Source: Bacillota bacterium
Lineage (GTDB): Bacteria > Bacillota > Clostridia > Lachnospirales > Lachnospiraceae
DNA: 64,000 nt
NCBI GenBank assembly: GCA_023398375.1
Contig: JAEWSH010000037.1
Coordinates: 124,001 to 188,000, forward strand
Direction: 5' to 3'
Shown piece by piece: positions 55,593-64,000 of this stretch. How positions within the stretch are numbered: position 1 is the stretch's first letter; every line of letters begins with the position of its first letter. The position numbers and the translations under genes are program-made. The notes under the pieces are model-generated. The model searched no databases, had not been told where the DNA came from, and saw only the letters and a list, made by a program, of their open reading frames with translations.

Positions 55593-56207
55593 TCATTCCA
55601 TTTGTACTCCGTTCTTATACGTAAAAGTCTTATCTTCAAATTCAATTATAAGAGTACTTTCAAAGTTGTCAATTTGCTTCCAATATTCTGCGACAGCCAC
55701 AGAAACGGAAGCATTGTTAGATGAGAATATATTTCTAAGAAAAGATGTTCGAACTATTTTATAATGCAACATCGTGTCACTTGGATAATTAAAATCTGAA
55801 AGAACCTCAACCATCTCAAGGTTATTTCCCATTACTCTTACTTGAAAAGATTTAAGCTCTCCCTGCATAGCCACTTCTTCTGTAGCCATTTTTATATCTG
55901 AATATTTTACTGGCAATTCTAGCTTGTATACATACACACCTGAAATGAACAACAAAATCATTATAATAGCAGTTACCACCGAAATGCGTATTTTTTTAAG
56001 CCTCAACTTCTTTCTAATGCCTTTTAATGCACCTGCATCAGTATTCACCACTAATTTTATAGGTAATCGCAGGTTTTCTAGCTCATTTCTACACCTTTCA
56101 CATTCTGACAGATGTTCCTCAACAAGAATTCGCGTTTCATCACTTACCACGTTTTCAGTGTAAAGAGGTAATAAATCTTTAATTATATTGCAGTTAATTC
56201 TACTCAT
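55593..56207 (-). CDS. Anti-sigma factor (zf-HC2), second pair
   Basis: A 204-residue protein with HLSECERCRNEL (zinc motif), one membrane helix (about 76-95) and an extracellular domain. The ATG overlaps the end of the sigma gene by eight bases, with site GGAGG. It resembles the pair at 10682-12141, especially the ISYRDLLPLY-like start (RINCNIIKDLLPLYTENV). Confidence 0.82.
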   Translation of the reverse strand: MSRINCNIIKDLLPLYTENVVSDETRILVEEHLSECERCRNELENLRLPIKLVVNTDAGALKGIRKKLRLKKIRISVVTAIIMILLFISGVYVYKLELPVKYSDIKMATEEVAMQGELKSFQVRVMGNNLEMVEVLSDFNYPSDTMLHYKIVRTSFLRNIFSSNNASVSVAVAEYWKQIDNFESTLIIEFEDKTFTYKNGVQME

Positions 56208-56694
56208 ACAATTCCTCCATAATTTTCAATATTCTGCTCTTTGCACGATAAAAGGTTACTCTTGCCCAACTTGCATTTTTGTTAAACAGCATACCAATCT
56301 TTTCAAAAGGAAGTTCGCCGAAAACTCTAAGAGAAAATACCTCTTTATATGGCTCGTCCATATCATGTAAAATCTTATGGATCATAAACGCTGTATCTTG
56401 ATTCATAAATTGTGTTAATAAATCATTGTTGCTATCTGCAATATATTCCATAGATTCATTTATGATAGTTTTATTCTTTTTGTAGTATGTATAGTAAGTA
56501 TTTCTTGCTATCGCAAATATCCATGCTCGAATATCATTTGAACCATCAAAAGTATTAATTGATTTTATTACTTTAAAAAAAGTCTCTTGCGTAATTTCTT
56601 CTGCCACTTCTTCTGAAGATGAAATGGCCATTAAAAAAAGGTAAATTTCTTTAAAATAATTTTGGTATAATTTATCTAAATCTATCTTCTTCAC
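56200..56694 (-). CDS. ECF-type sigma factor, second pair
   Basis: A 164-residue sigma factor. Region 2 SEEVAEEITQETFFKVIKS and region 4 LPFEKIGMLFNKNASWARVT. The first codon is GTG, sitting inside the AGGAGG site, so the true start may lie a few codons in. It is paralogous to the factor at 11632-12141, including the NKxxxWxRV ending. Confidence 0.85.
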   Translation of the reverse strand: MKKIDLDKLYQNYFKEIYLFLMAISSSEEVAEEITQETFFKVIKSINTFDGSNDIRAWIFAIARNTYYTYYKKNKTIINESMEYIADSNNDLLTQFMNQDTAFMIHKILHDMDEPYKEVFSLRVFGELPFEKIGMLFNKNASWARVTFYRAKSRILKIMEELYE

Positions 56695-56845
56695 CTCCTC
56701 TTATATAGATAACTATAAAAATCAGAAAACGTTACAAAAATTATAAAATATTTTTCTACTGTATCTTGATATGTAACTACAACCCCACTTAATATTAGAC
56801 ATACTCGGTTTCTGCTCGTGCAGATAATTCAAACGTAGTTATAAA

Positions 56846-56944
56846 GCAAATCCTCCAATAAAGATTATTTACAATTCATCGGTAATCGTTTGGCTATATG
56901 CTAAACAATTGTGATTTCTGTAAACATCCTTATTGGAGGATTGC
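56846..56944. other. Structured intergenic inverted repeat
   Basis: GCAAATCCTCCAATAA and TTATTGGAGGATTGC bracket about 70 bases, which contain a second stem (GTTTGGC / GCTAAAC). The element lies between the MecA-like gene and the ECF sigma gene. It may be a terminator, an RNA element or a small mobile repeat. Confidence 0.45.
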
Positions 56945-56968
56945 TAATAACAGCCCCTTTTTCTATCT

Positions 56969-57757
56969 TCAGCTTTCTTCTATATCTGTTGCACTTATTT
57001 CCCCGATTTGCCCCAGTTCCTTCACCGCATTCTTTTTTACGATACATTCTCCATTTTCTTCTATATAGGACATTTTTGTCGGATTGACCTGAATATCATC
57101 CGCATATTCGATTCCAATCGTTTGTATGGCATACAGCATACTTTCTTCCATAATCTCTATATCAAAAAACAGATAGTAAATATCTTTGGCTTTGTACAGC
57201 TTCGCATTCTCTATCGGAAAATCCTTTACCATACGACAAAATCTTGTAACTTGGCTCAAATCACTGAAATTAGTTACAAACGAATAGTACTTCGGCATAT
57301 TTTTTGTTGTCAGTGAACCCTGATCCCTTACTTCCTCGGGAGGCGTAACACTATTCATGATATAGGATACCTGCTGCAACATCGCGTTCAACGCATTCGC
57401 CTTTTCTATACCGCTTTTTTCTTTAATATCCTTTACTCTTTCTTCCGTGACTATATCCAATACTCCATTCGCAGCCTTCTTTATTCTTTCTACCGCTTCT
57501 TCTATATCCTGGTTAGATAATTTAATTACATCGATCCGTAAATTCCCGTTCGGAAGTAGATTTCTTGTAAATAAAAGTACCTCCTCCTGCGGATCATATG
57601 CTAATTGCTTACCTACTTCCTGATTTAACTCATTTAGGAATCCTCTGGCCCTCTCGTCTCCATCTAAAACAAGTGCTGCAGTCAGACCGATTTCCTGTAA
57701 TTCTGCATTCGTAATATCGCATTGTACTGTTTTTTCACTCGTCTTTATAAATAACAT
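56969..57757 (-). CDS. mecA: MecA-like adaptor protein
   Basis: A 262-residue protein with the two-domain MecA layout. The N-terminal domain is TVQCDITNAELQEIGLTAAL then FLNELNQEVGKQLAYD. A charged linker (90-165) follows. The C-terminal domain is YYSFVTNFSDLSQVTRFCRM then AKLYKAKDIYYLFFDI. MecA proteins hand substrates to ClpC. Divergent, so the call rests on layout and motif order. Confidence 0.62.
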   Translation of the reverse strand: MLFIKTSEKTVQCDITNAELQEIGLTAALVLDGDERARGFLNELNQEVGKQLAYDPQEEVLLFTRNLLPNGNLRIDVIKLSNQDIEEAVERIKKAANGVLDIVTEERVKDIKEKSGIEKANALNAMLQQVSYIMNSVTPPEEVRDQGSLTTKNMPKYYSFVTNFSDLSQVTRFCRMVKDFPIENAKLYKAKDIYYLFFDIEIMEESMLYAIQTIGIEYADDIQVNPTKMSYIEENGECIVKKNAVKELGQIGEISATDIEES

Positions 57758-57871
57758 ACTCCATCACATTCTTTCTATACGTTTTAGTTAATAGTGGTTG
57801 TTATATATATTATATAACAGTTGATGTGTGTGTCAACTTAAAGCATGCTTTTTTAATAATTTATTCACATT

Positions 57872-58921
57872 TCAATCATTCTGTTCTTCCGGAACATTCA
57901 AATATATCTCTTCTTTCAAATGAAATCCATCGTTTATAATGATATCCATATTATCTTTTGTAACTGCTATTGGCTCGATCCCTTCATATGGCACTTCCTG
58001 AGTACCATCATAAAAAGTTTCCGGTGCAGGCATCACTTCTCCCTTTGCCAGTGCCACCGCATATTCTGCTGCCTTTCTTGCAAGCTGTTCAACCGGTTTA
58101 TATACTGTCATAGTCTGTGTACCTTCTACAATCCTCTGACAGGCATCGAGATCTGCATCCTGCCCTACCACACATACTTTTCCTGCCAACCGGCGTTCTG
58201 AAAGTGCACGTATTACCTGCGATGCAATACCATCATTTCCGCACATAACAGCGTCTATATTGACATCTGTATTCAGATAATCACTCACAAAATCAAATCC
58301 TTCTTCTGCAGTCCATCCAGATGCATGTTCCGTAGCCATTACTTGTATCTTTGTGTCGGCAAGCACTTTATCAAATCCTTCCTGCACAAGTGGTACATTG
58401 TTATCTGCCATTGGTCCGCACATCATCAGGATATGACCATCCTCCGGAACCTTGGATTTAATCGTACGTGCCATCAGTGTTCCTACTTTTTCATTGTCAA
58501 ATGTAATATACAGATCCACATCTGCATTTCGAATCAGTCGGTCATAGGCAATTACTTTGATACCTGCTTTCTTGGCGCGCTTGACAGCATCTGTAACAGC
58601 CTCTGAATCAATTGCGACTACTACAATAACATCTACTTTTTTATCAATAAAATAATTTATCTGGTTAACCTGTTCCTTTACATCACCATTGGCATTTTGA
58701 ATATTAACATCAGCATCAAGCTCTTTTGTCGCCTTTGCTACAAAGGCATCTCTGTCCCGCTGCCATCTCTCAATAATAAAAGAATCAAAACACATACCTA
58801 TCTCAACCTGTCTGCTTGTCTTTTTCTGCGTTTCCACACTCTCAGAATTAGTGTCTCCGCAGCCGCTTAAAACTAAACATAGCACTACCCCCAATGCCAC
58901 CAGTCTTTTTTTATAACCCAT
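57872..58921 (-). CDS. XylF-like sugar-binding lipoprotein
   Basis: A 349-residue CUT2 sugar-binding protein. Lipobox LVLSGCG, followed by FDSFIIERWQRDRDAFV (xylose-binding type), IKVIAYDRLIRNADVDLYI and GKVCVVGQDADLDACQRI. It has no permease gene of its own. With the kinase and regulator genes upstream it is likely to serve as a signalling receptor, as XylFII-LytS-type systems do. Confidence 0.85.
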   Translation of the reverse strand: MGYKKRLVALGVVLCLVLSGCGDTNSESVETQKKTSRQVEIGMCFDSFIIERWQRDRDAFVAKATKELDADVNIQNANGDVKEQVNQINYFIDKKVDVIVVVAIDSEAVTDAVKRAKKAGIKVIAYDRLIRNADVDLYITFDNEKVGTLMARTIKSKVPEDGHILMMCGPMADNNVPLVQEGFDKVLADTKIQVMATEHASGWTAEEGFDFVSDYLNTDVNIDAVMCGNDGIASQVIRALSERRLAGKVCVVGQDADLDACQRIVEGTQTMTVYKPVEQLARKAAEYAVALAKGEVMPAPETFYDGTQEVPYEGIEPIAVTKDNMDIIINDGFHLKEEIYLNVPEEQND

Positions 58922-58959
58922 ATCATCTATCCTCCATTCCCATCCCTATGAATATTTCC

Positions 58960-59213
58960 ACTTTCCGACATGCCGCTACAAGGGCACAAATAATCCGGGA
59001 GAAGAAGACGCTTGCGACTTCTTCCAGTGTGAAACTTAGTATTTCTTAGAAGCGGTTCTTTCGCTTCTTAGAAACTCTTTTCACACTTTCCGACATGCCG
59101 CTACAAGCGGCACAAATAATCCGGGAGAAGAAGACGCCTGCGGCTTCTTCCGGTGTGAAACTTAGCATTTCTTAGAAGCGGTTCTTTCGCTTCTTTAGAA
59201 ATGCTTTTCACAC
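58960..59213 (-). repeat. Two tandem 124-130-bp hairpin repeats
   Basis: Units at about 58960-59083 and 59084-59213 share CTTTCCGACATGCCGCTACA and the following sequence. Each holds two stems (GAAGAAGACGCCTGCGGCTTCTTC; AGAAGCGGTTCTTTCGCTTCT). They fill the gap between the regulator and binding-protein genes. Confidence 0.7.
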
Positions 59214-59219
59214 TTCACA

Positions 59220-60818
59220 TTAGCGTCCCTCTTTGAATTCCGTAGGTGTTGATCCCACGCACTTTTTGAAGATTCTGCTAAAATAATTTGGATCCGTATA
59301 ACCAACCTCCGCACATATTTCTTTCATACTTAGCTCACCCTGCAAGAGTAATTTTTTAGCATTATCAATTCTTAAGTTCGTCAAATATTCAATAAAATTG
59401 GAACCAGTAGTTTCTTTGAACAATTTACTGAAATAGTAAGTGCTCATATCTACTTCTCTGGATACATCCTCTAATGAGATGTCTTTTCTATAGTTACTTT
59501 GTATATATTCTTTTGATTTCTCTATTACGCTGTTCGAAAACTCATGTTTTTTCGTGGTAACATTACGCGCAGCCTGCATAATATGCTCTACAAACCAGTT
59601 CTTCACTTCTGCCAGCGACTCCATGGCTAATATAATCGGAAGATAATCGGAACGGTCTCTGAAGTGATATGTCATACCACCGCTTTCATATGCAATATGC
59701 TCTGCCAGCAAAATAAATTCGAGTACCTTTAGTTTAATGTCACTATCACAATCTCCATAGTTATGCTCCATCCATGCAAAGAACTGCGTGGCCTCTACCC
59801 CCGCATCTTCATATCTCCCCTGTCTGACACATTCAAAAATCATTTTTTCCGTATCTATCGGGTAGTCTTTTTCATAGGAACAAAAAATTGGCAGATCTCT
59901 GCAATGTGCAACACTTCCATCCGTATTACGCAATGCGTTGGATGCATCACGGTACGATTCCATCAGACGATCCAATGTCATGATACTTCCAATTCCCAGG
60001 CGGCATTTAAAATCAAATCTTCTGGATAATTTTCGTACCATATCTCTGGACTGCTCAATAATCTCGCTTCGGCTCTCATAATCTCCCTGTTCAAGATCAG
60101 TTGGTACAAAACATACTATTTTGTTTGTCATAATAGGTCCCACGATGCAATTCAGATATTCTTTTAATATGACACGCATGTCATGATATATGGATTGTAC
60201 TTTTACACTTACGCCGACTGGGTTAGTCATATTATGACCTTCTACTGCATCACCATACTCAAGAATCACCATAAATCCATGCTGTTCCTTGATTCCCAGT
60301 AGATCCATGTATTTATCTGCATCTTTAGAGAAATTCTCCTGTAAAAGAATCGAAGATATTAATCCATTTTCAATCATCGGAACTACAATTTCTAATTTTT
60401 CTTTTATACGAAGGTCATCACTTCTTCTAGTCCGCTGTTCCTCTATAATGTGCAATGCTTTTTCCAATACTTCTACAATCTTTTTTTGATTTACCGGTTT
60501 GTGAAGATATTCCAGAACACCCAGGTTAATTGCTTCCTGCGCATAATCAAATTTATCATATGCTGACATTACGATGAAAACTGTAGACGGGCTATTCTTC
60601 TGTATCTCCTTAATTGCTTCAATACCATTGATTCCGGGCATCTGTATATCCATAAATGCAATATCAGGTCTGAAATTTTCTGCCAGTTCGATCACGCTTC
60701 TGCCTGTCTTTGCTGATGCTATTTCGCATTTTCCAGCAAAGTTTTTTTCAATTATCATACGTAGGGAATCAATTACAATTCCCTCATCATCCGCTAACAT
60801 AATTTTATACATCTTCAT
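59220..60818 (-). CDS. YesN/AraC-type response regulator
   Basis: A 532-residue regulator. Receiver domain with DDEG and DIAFMDIQMPGINGIEAIK (phospho-acceptor), VLEYLHKPVN Lys. A middle region of about 270 residues without a clear family, then an AraC helix-turn-helix (ISLEDVSREVDMSTYYFSKL, and EICAEVGYTDPNYFSRIFKK). It overlaps the kinase gene by 14 bases. It probably controls the chvE-mmsAB operon, which lies four genes further on. Confidence 0.88.
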   Translation of the reverse strand: MKMYKIMLADDEGIVIDSLRMIIEKNFAGKCEIASAKTGRSVIELAENFRPDIAFMDIQMPGINGIEAIKEIQKNSPSTVFIVMSAYDKFDYAQEAINLGVLEYLHKPVNQKKIVEVLEKALHIIEEQRTRRSDDLRIKEKLEIVVPMIENGLISSILLQENFSKDADKYMDLLGIKEQHGFMVILEYGDAVEGHNMTNPVGVSVKVQSIYHDMRVILKEYLNCIVGPIMTNKIVCFVPTDLEQGDYESRSEIIEQSRDMVRKLSRRFDFKCRLGIGSIMTLDRLMESYRDASNALRNTDGSVAHCRDLPIFCSYEKDYPIDTEKMIFECVRQGRYEDAGVEATQFFAWMEHNYGDCDSDIKLKVLEFILLAEHIAYESGGMTYHFRDRSDYLPIILAMESLAEVKNWFVEHIMQAARNVTTKKHEFSNSVIEKSKEYIQSNYRKDISLEDVSREVDMSTYYFSKLFKETTGSNFIEYLTNLRIDNAKKLLLQGELSMKEICAEVGYTDPNYFSRIFKKCVGSTPTEFKEGR

Positions 60819-62316
60819 TAACCTCAGCTTTCATTGGTATAAAAATGGTAACTTCTGTCCCCTGATCTTCTCCATCACTTTTTATCGTCAGTAGATCTTC
60901 TTCATTAAAGTAAAGCTGCAGACGGCTGATGACATTTCCTAATGCAATTCCGTTAGAATCTGACTTTCCCTCTTTTGGCTTTTCCTCTTGCGCAAATACA
61001 CGTGCGATTCTTTCCTGACTCATTCCTATTCCATTATCCTTGATACTGAGACAGATATATTCTCCGCATTGGTATACAGATAATAAAATGATACCTTCCC
61101 TTTCAATATTCCGAATTCCATAATTAACAGCATTTTCTACGATGGGCTGTAAAATCATACTTGGCACACGGATAGGCAGCCATTCTTCTTCAATATTTTT
61201 CTGATAATGAATTTCCCCAGAAAACCGGACATTTAGAATGTAAATATAATTATCTACCAGATTCAATTCTTCTTCAATTGTCGTATCCTGATTGATTTTT
61301 TTAAGATTATAACGAAAAAATTCTGCCATATTCTCAACAAATAAGTTCGTTTTCTCAGCACCTTCCATCATGGCAAGCTGAGCGCCTGCATTTAAGGTAT
61401 TAAATAAAAAATGTGGATTGATCTGCGCCTGAAGATACTTTAGTCTGGCATCCTTTAAATGGCCCTCCATAATGAGTTCCTTCTCTTTCATGGCGTTTTC
61501 TTTTTCCATGTTTTCCTTGATCCGTTCAATATAAATACGAATATTCTGCACCATCTGATTAAATGCATTAGATACGATTCCGACTTCATCCATCGCACCG
61601 ACTTCGACCAGTTCCACCTCCAGATTTCCCTGCGCCACTTCATTTGCTGCTTTTGCAAGTCCTATCAGAGGATCTGTAATACGAACCGTTAGTAAATAGA
61701 TCAGAAAAATATTAATAAATGCAACTACAATGAGTACTGTCATGCTAACTGTTTCCAGATGTTTCAGTGTTATCGCAAAATTATCATAGTTCAATGAATT
61801 TTCTTTGAACTGCTCATTATTTAAGCTGTACATAAACATATTAATATAACGGAATAATTCACTTGCCTCTTCATAATTGCTCCGGTACTTTTCAATGTTT
61901 CGTCCTCTTTTCGCCTGCACTGTCTCATCTGCGATCTCCAGATACCGTTGTGACATATTATGAATATTTTTCTCCATCAGAAGCATCTCATTATCCGTTA
62001 TTTCGGTATTCAGATTCATAAGCATATTCTGCAATTCCTGTTCACTTCTATAATAGGAATCAATAGCATCTGAACTTTTCGTGTCAAGATACTCTGTCAT
62101 TGTACTTTGCACTTTGGATAATGCTTCCGTTAAGGCATTCAGAGAAACATTGCTCTGATAGACCCGGTCGATTTTACTTACCATTGCATTCATTGTTGCA
62201 AACATGACAAGATTCACAGTGAATAGTATCAGCGATGTCAGAAAAAATGCAAGAATCAATTTTACCTGAATAGATGCATTGTGAAAAATATGATTTTTAA
62301 TTTTATTCATTGGCAC
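60805..62316 (-). CDS. YesM-type sensor histidine kinase
   Basis: A 503-residue kinase with two membrane helices (about 17-40, 190-212), an extracellular four-helix region, HAMP (ITDPLIGLAKAANEV), H-box LQAQINPHFLFNTLNAGAQL, N-box IVENAVNYGI and G-box IKDNGIGMSQE. It belongs with the sugar-binding proteins that flank it. Confidence 0.9.
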   Translation of the reverse strand: MPMNKIKNHIFHNASIQVKLILAFFLTSLILFTVNLVMFATMNAMVSKIDRVYQSNVSLNALTEALSKVQSTMTEYLDTKSSDAIDSYYRSEQELQNMLMNLNTEITDNEMLLMEKNIHNMSQRYLEIADETVQAKRGRNIEKYRSNYEEASELFRYINMFMYSLNNEQFKENSLNYDNFAITLKHLETVSMTVLIVVAFINIFLIYLLTVRITDPLIGLAKAANEVAQGNLEVELVEVGAMDEVGIVSNAFNQMVQNIRIYIERIKENMEKENAMKEKELIMEGHLKDARLKYLQAQINPHFLFNTLNAGAQLAMMEGAEKTNLFVENMAEFFRYNLKKINQDTTIEEELNLVDNYIYILNVRFSGEIHYQKNIEEEWLPIRVPSMILQPIVENAVNYGIRNIEREGIILLSVYQCGEYICLSIKDNGIGMSQERIARVFAQEEKPKEGKSDSNGIALGNVISRLQLYFNEEDLLTIKSDGEDQGTEVTIFIPMKAEVNEDV

Positions 62317-62362
62317 CTCTCACCTTTATCTTCATTGTCATTGCCGCTTTTTAATCACAAAT

Positions 62363-63466
62363 CTATTTCTTCTGTTCCGATTGCCCTATATAGTAACCTA
62401 CGTTTTCCCCTGTAATTAGTTTCGTATCTACCGGGAAGTAACCGCTTACATAACCCGTCTCCTCATATTCCTGTAATGCGTCAATACACAAAGTACCAAT
62501 TTGTACGCCATCTACTGCTATTGTCGAATAAATAATATCTTTTTTAATGGCTTCCAGAATTGCATCTGATGCATAATAACCAAGAATTTCTATTTTCCCT
62601 ACTTTATTATAATCTACTGCTGCCTGATAAGCGCACCTCGTATCTACCGCACTTAGACAGATCAATATATCCGGTAGGTTATCTTCATCCAGCATCAGAT
62701 CCCGGATTGTCTCCTCAGATGTAAATGTATTTTTATCATCTACTGCCAGTGCCTGTATCTGCACAGTTTCTTTATCTGGGTACTTTGCCGCTATGGTCTC
62801 TTTGATTCCAAGGAATGTTGTATTCTTACTGGTATCTCCACTTCCAGAATCCATAAGTACACATATTTTCTGTCCTTTTTTGTTTCTTAATAATTTAAGT
62901 GCCTGTCTGGCATATTCCTGACCCATATTATAATTACTGATTCCTATAAAACACTGGCGAAGACTTGCGGTACTATCATTTAGTACAGTTACTACTGGTA
63001 TTCCTTTCCCTACTGCTTCATTAATCAATACCACCGTTTCTTCTGATTCATCTCCCACCACAATAATGCCATCTACGCCGGCATCAATTGCTATTCTGAA
63101 TAACTCCTGCACAGAATAATCCGTTGGCAGACTCTTACCTAAATATTCTACACAGGCATTGTATCTCTTTCCCTCTTCCTTAACACCTTGATAAATGGAA
63201 TCCCATAGAGGATCTTCCTGTTCGTCTGTAATCAATACATAGTGTTTTTCATATTTTTGCGTATGAACAAAATTATTAATACCGGAAGCTAATATTAGTG
63301 CACGAAAATTGAAAACACAGTAAATCGTCAGAAGCACCATTGCTATGATACCAATTGCAATGACTGCTTCTGTAAAATGTGTCCTTTTCTTCGTTTCCTT
63401 TTTATTATTTAAAACAACCTCATTTTGAAGGTGTTCTTTTTCATTGCTATTCTTTTTCATAAGCAA
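62363..63466 (-). CDS. Membrane-anchored RbsB-like sugar sensor
   Basis: A 367-residue periplasmic-binding-type protein. An N-terminal helix (AVIAIGIIAMVLLTIYCVF) without lipobox anchors it; the rest is the ribose/LacI-type fold (VLITDEQEDPLWDSIYQGV, GVDGIIVVGDES, VLMDSGSGDTSKNTTFLGIK). It is encoded 46 bp before the kinase, so it likely presents sugar to the kinase. Confidence 0.85.
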   Translation of the reverse strand: MLMKKNSNEKEHLQNEVVLNNKKETKKRTHFTEAVIAIGIIAMVLLTIYCVFNFRALILASGINNFVHTQKYEKHYVLITDEQEDPLWDSIYQGVKEEGKRYNACVEYLGKSLPTDYSVQELFRIAIDAGVDGIIVVGDESEETVVLINEAVGKGIPVVTVLNDSTASLRQCFIGISNYNMGQEYARQALKLLRNKKGQKICVLMDSGSGDTSKNTTFLGIKETIAAKYPDKETVQIQALAVDDKNTFTSEETIRDLMLDEDNLPDILICLSAVDTRCAYQAAVDYNKVGKIEILGYYASDAILEAIKKDIIYSTIAVDGVQIGTLCIDALQEYEETGYVSGYFPVDTKLITGENVGYYIGQSEQKK

Positions 63467-63631
63467 GCTCCGCCTGTCTTTTTCGTCTGACTATCTATAG
63501 CATTTCCATAACAATAATAATTTAGAGTATAACATAAATTATTATTTAAATAAAGAACGTGCCCGGTACAGATTGTATCAACAATACGTAGTACATAGCA
63601 TTCGGACACGCTCTTGCTCCGATAAAAACAA

Positions 63632-63880
63632 GGCTGCTGAAAAAGTCCCCTTTCAGTTTGCTGAATGAATCAAGGTGTATATATATTCATTTGGCTACCT
63701 TTCCTTCCGGCGGCATGTTCTTTATAGAGCCTCAAAGATGTGGAAAATATCGCGGCTGCTCTTTTTTCCACTGAGTCTCTAGTCGAACATAAACAGCCTT
63801 GTCAGCCGGTCTACGCCAAGTTGAATATATATACACCCTGATTCATGCCATGTTTTTGAAAAGGATTTTTTCAGCAGTCT
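63632..63880. mobile_element. MITE-like inverted-repeat element
   Basis: The ends GGCTGCTGAAAAAGTCC and GGATTTTTTCAGCAGTC are inverted, and a second inner pair (TGAATCAAGGTGTATATATA and TATATACACCCTGATTCA) lies about 30 bp inside. The interior of about 250 bp has no ORF. It has the structure of a non-autonomous transposon derivative. Outside it, CCGATAAAAAC and GTTTTTATCGG face each other. The rest of 63467-64000 shows no supportable gene. Confidence 0.7.
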
Positions 63881-64000
63881 CTATAAAAACACAACGGGCG
63901 TTTTTATCGGGTACTTCATTGATCTTCATACCTATGTACCACATACTTTTAGAATGTCTAAATATTTTTCTTGATTCTGTTTGCACTGCATCTAATACTG

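Overview
The window looks like a chromosomal segment of a gut-type Clostridia, most likely Lachnospiraceae (inference from low GC, Gram-positive lipoprotein signals, AGGAGG-type ribosome sites, SLH and cell-wall-binding repeats, an Agr system, a subtilisin-like peptidase of the clostridial type, MmsAB/ChvE sugar transport and YesMN-type two-component systems). I saw no rRNA, tRNA or CRISPR array.

Layout. 1-2.5 kb: a two-component system beside the decayed 3' end of a Tn1549-type relaxase. 3.1-16.1 kb: a visibly AT-rich island. It holds a divergent agr quorum-sensing locus (agrBD / agrCA), a UviB/BhlA holin-like protein, a sigma factor of the TcdR/BotR/UviA group, an 839-residue peptidoglycan-binding/glycoside-hydrolase-like protein without signal peptide, an ECF sigma/anti-sigma pair, a double-glycine-leader peptide with a stand-alone C39 peptidase domain, and a MACPF (perforin-like) protein with a partner gene. 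Four of these genes carry the same promoter-like arrangement, TTTACA-N16-CTYYTT, which suggests one sigma regulon. 16.2-25.4 kb: a 2263-residue SLH surface protein behind a MalT/LuxR-type regulator. 26.4-28.4 kb: a RelE/PHD-type toxin-antitoxin pair and an XRE regulator with a small secreted protein. 28.7-35.7 kb: an S8 peptidase, then a Ugp-like ABC importer with a glycerophosphodiesterase. 36.0-43.9 kb: a complete kdpFABCDE potassium system with a candidate KdpE operator. 44.2-51.2 kb: an MBOAT/SGNH acetylation pair, a GGDEF-EAL protein and a solute-binding lipoprotein. 51.4-63.5 kb: an MmsAB/ChvE multiple-sugar importer, a second ECF sigma/anti-sigma pair, a MecA-like adaptor, and a sugar-sensing set (two periplasmic binding proteins, a YesM kinase and a YesN regulator). 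The right end carries a MITE-like inverted-repeat element.

A dispersed repeat occurs three times (2.6, 13.3 and 25.8 kb). Each copy contains the last 50 codons of the S8 peptidase gene, still in frame and exactly 153 bp long, fused to tandem 22-bp repeats that look like IS21-family ends. The three copies bracket the agr/toxin island and the surface-protein region, which suggests repeat-mediated rearrangement.

The most interesting hypothesis is that the 3.7-16 kb island is a quorum-controlled toxin/bacteriocin release module: Agr sensing, then a TcdR-type sigma factor, then a holin plus signal-less wall-active and pore-forming proteins and a leader peptide. The promoters are read from sequence; their use by this sigma factor is inferred.
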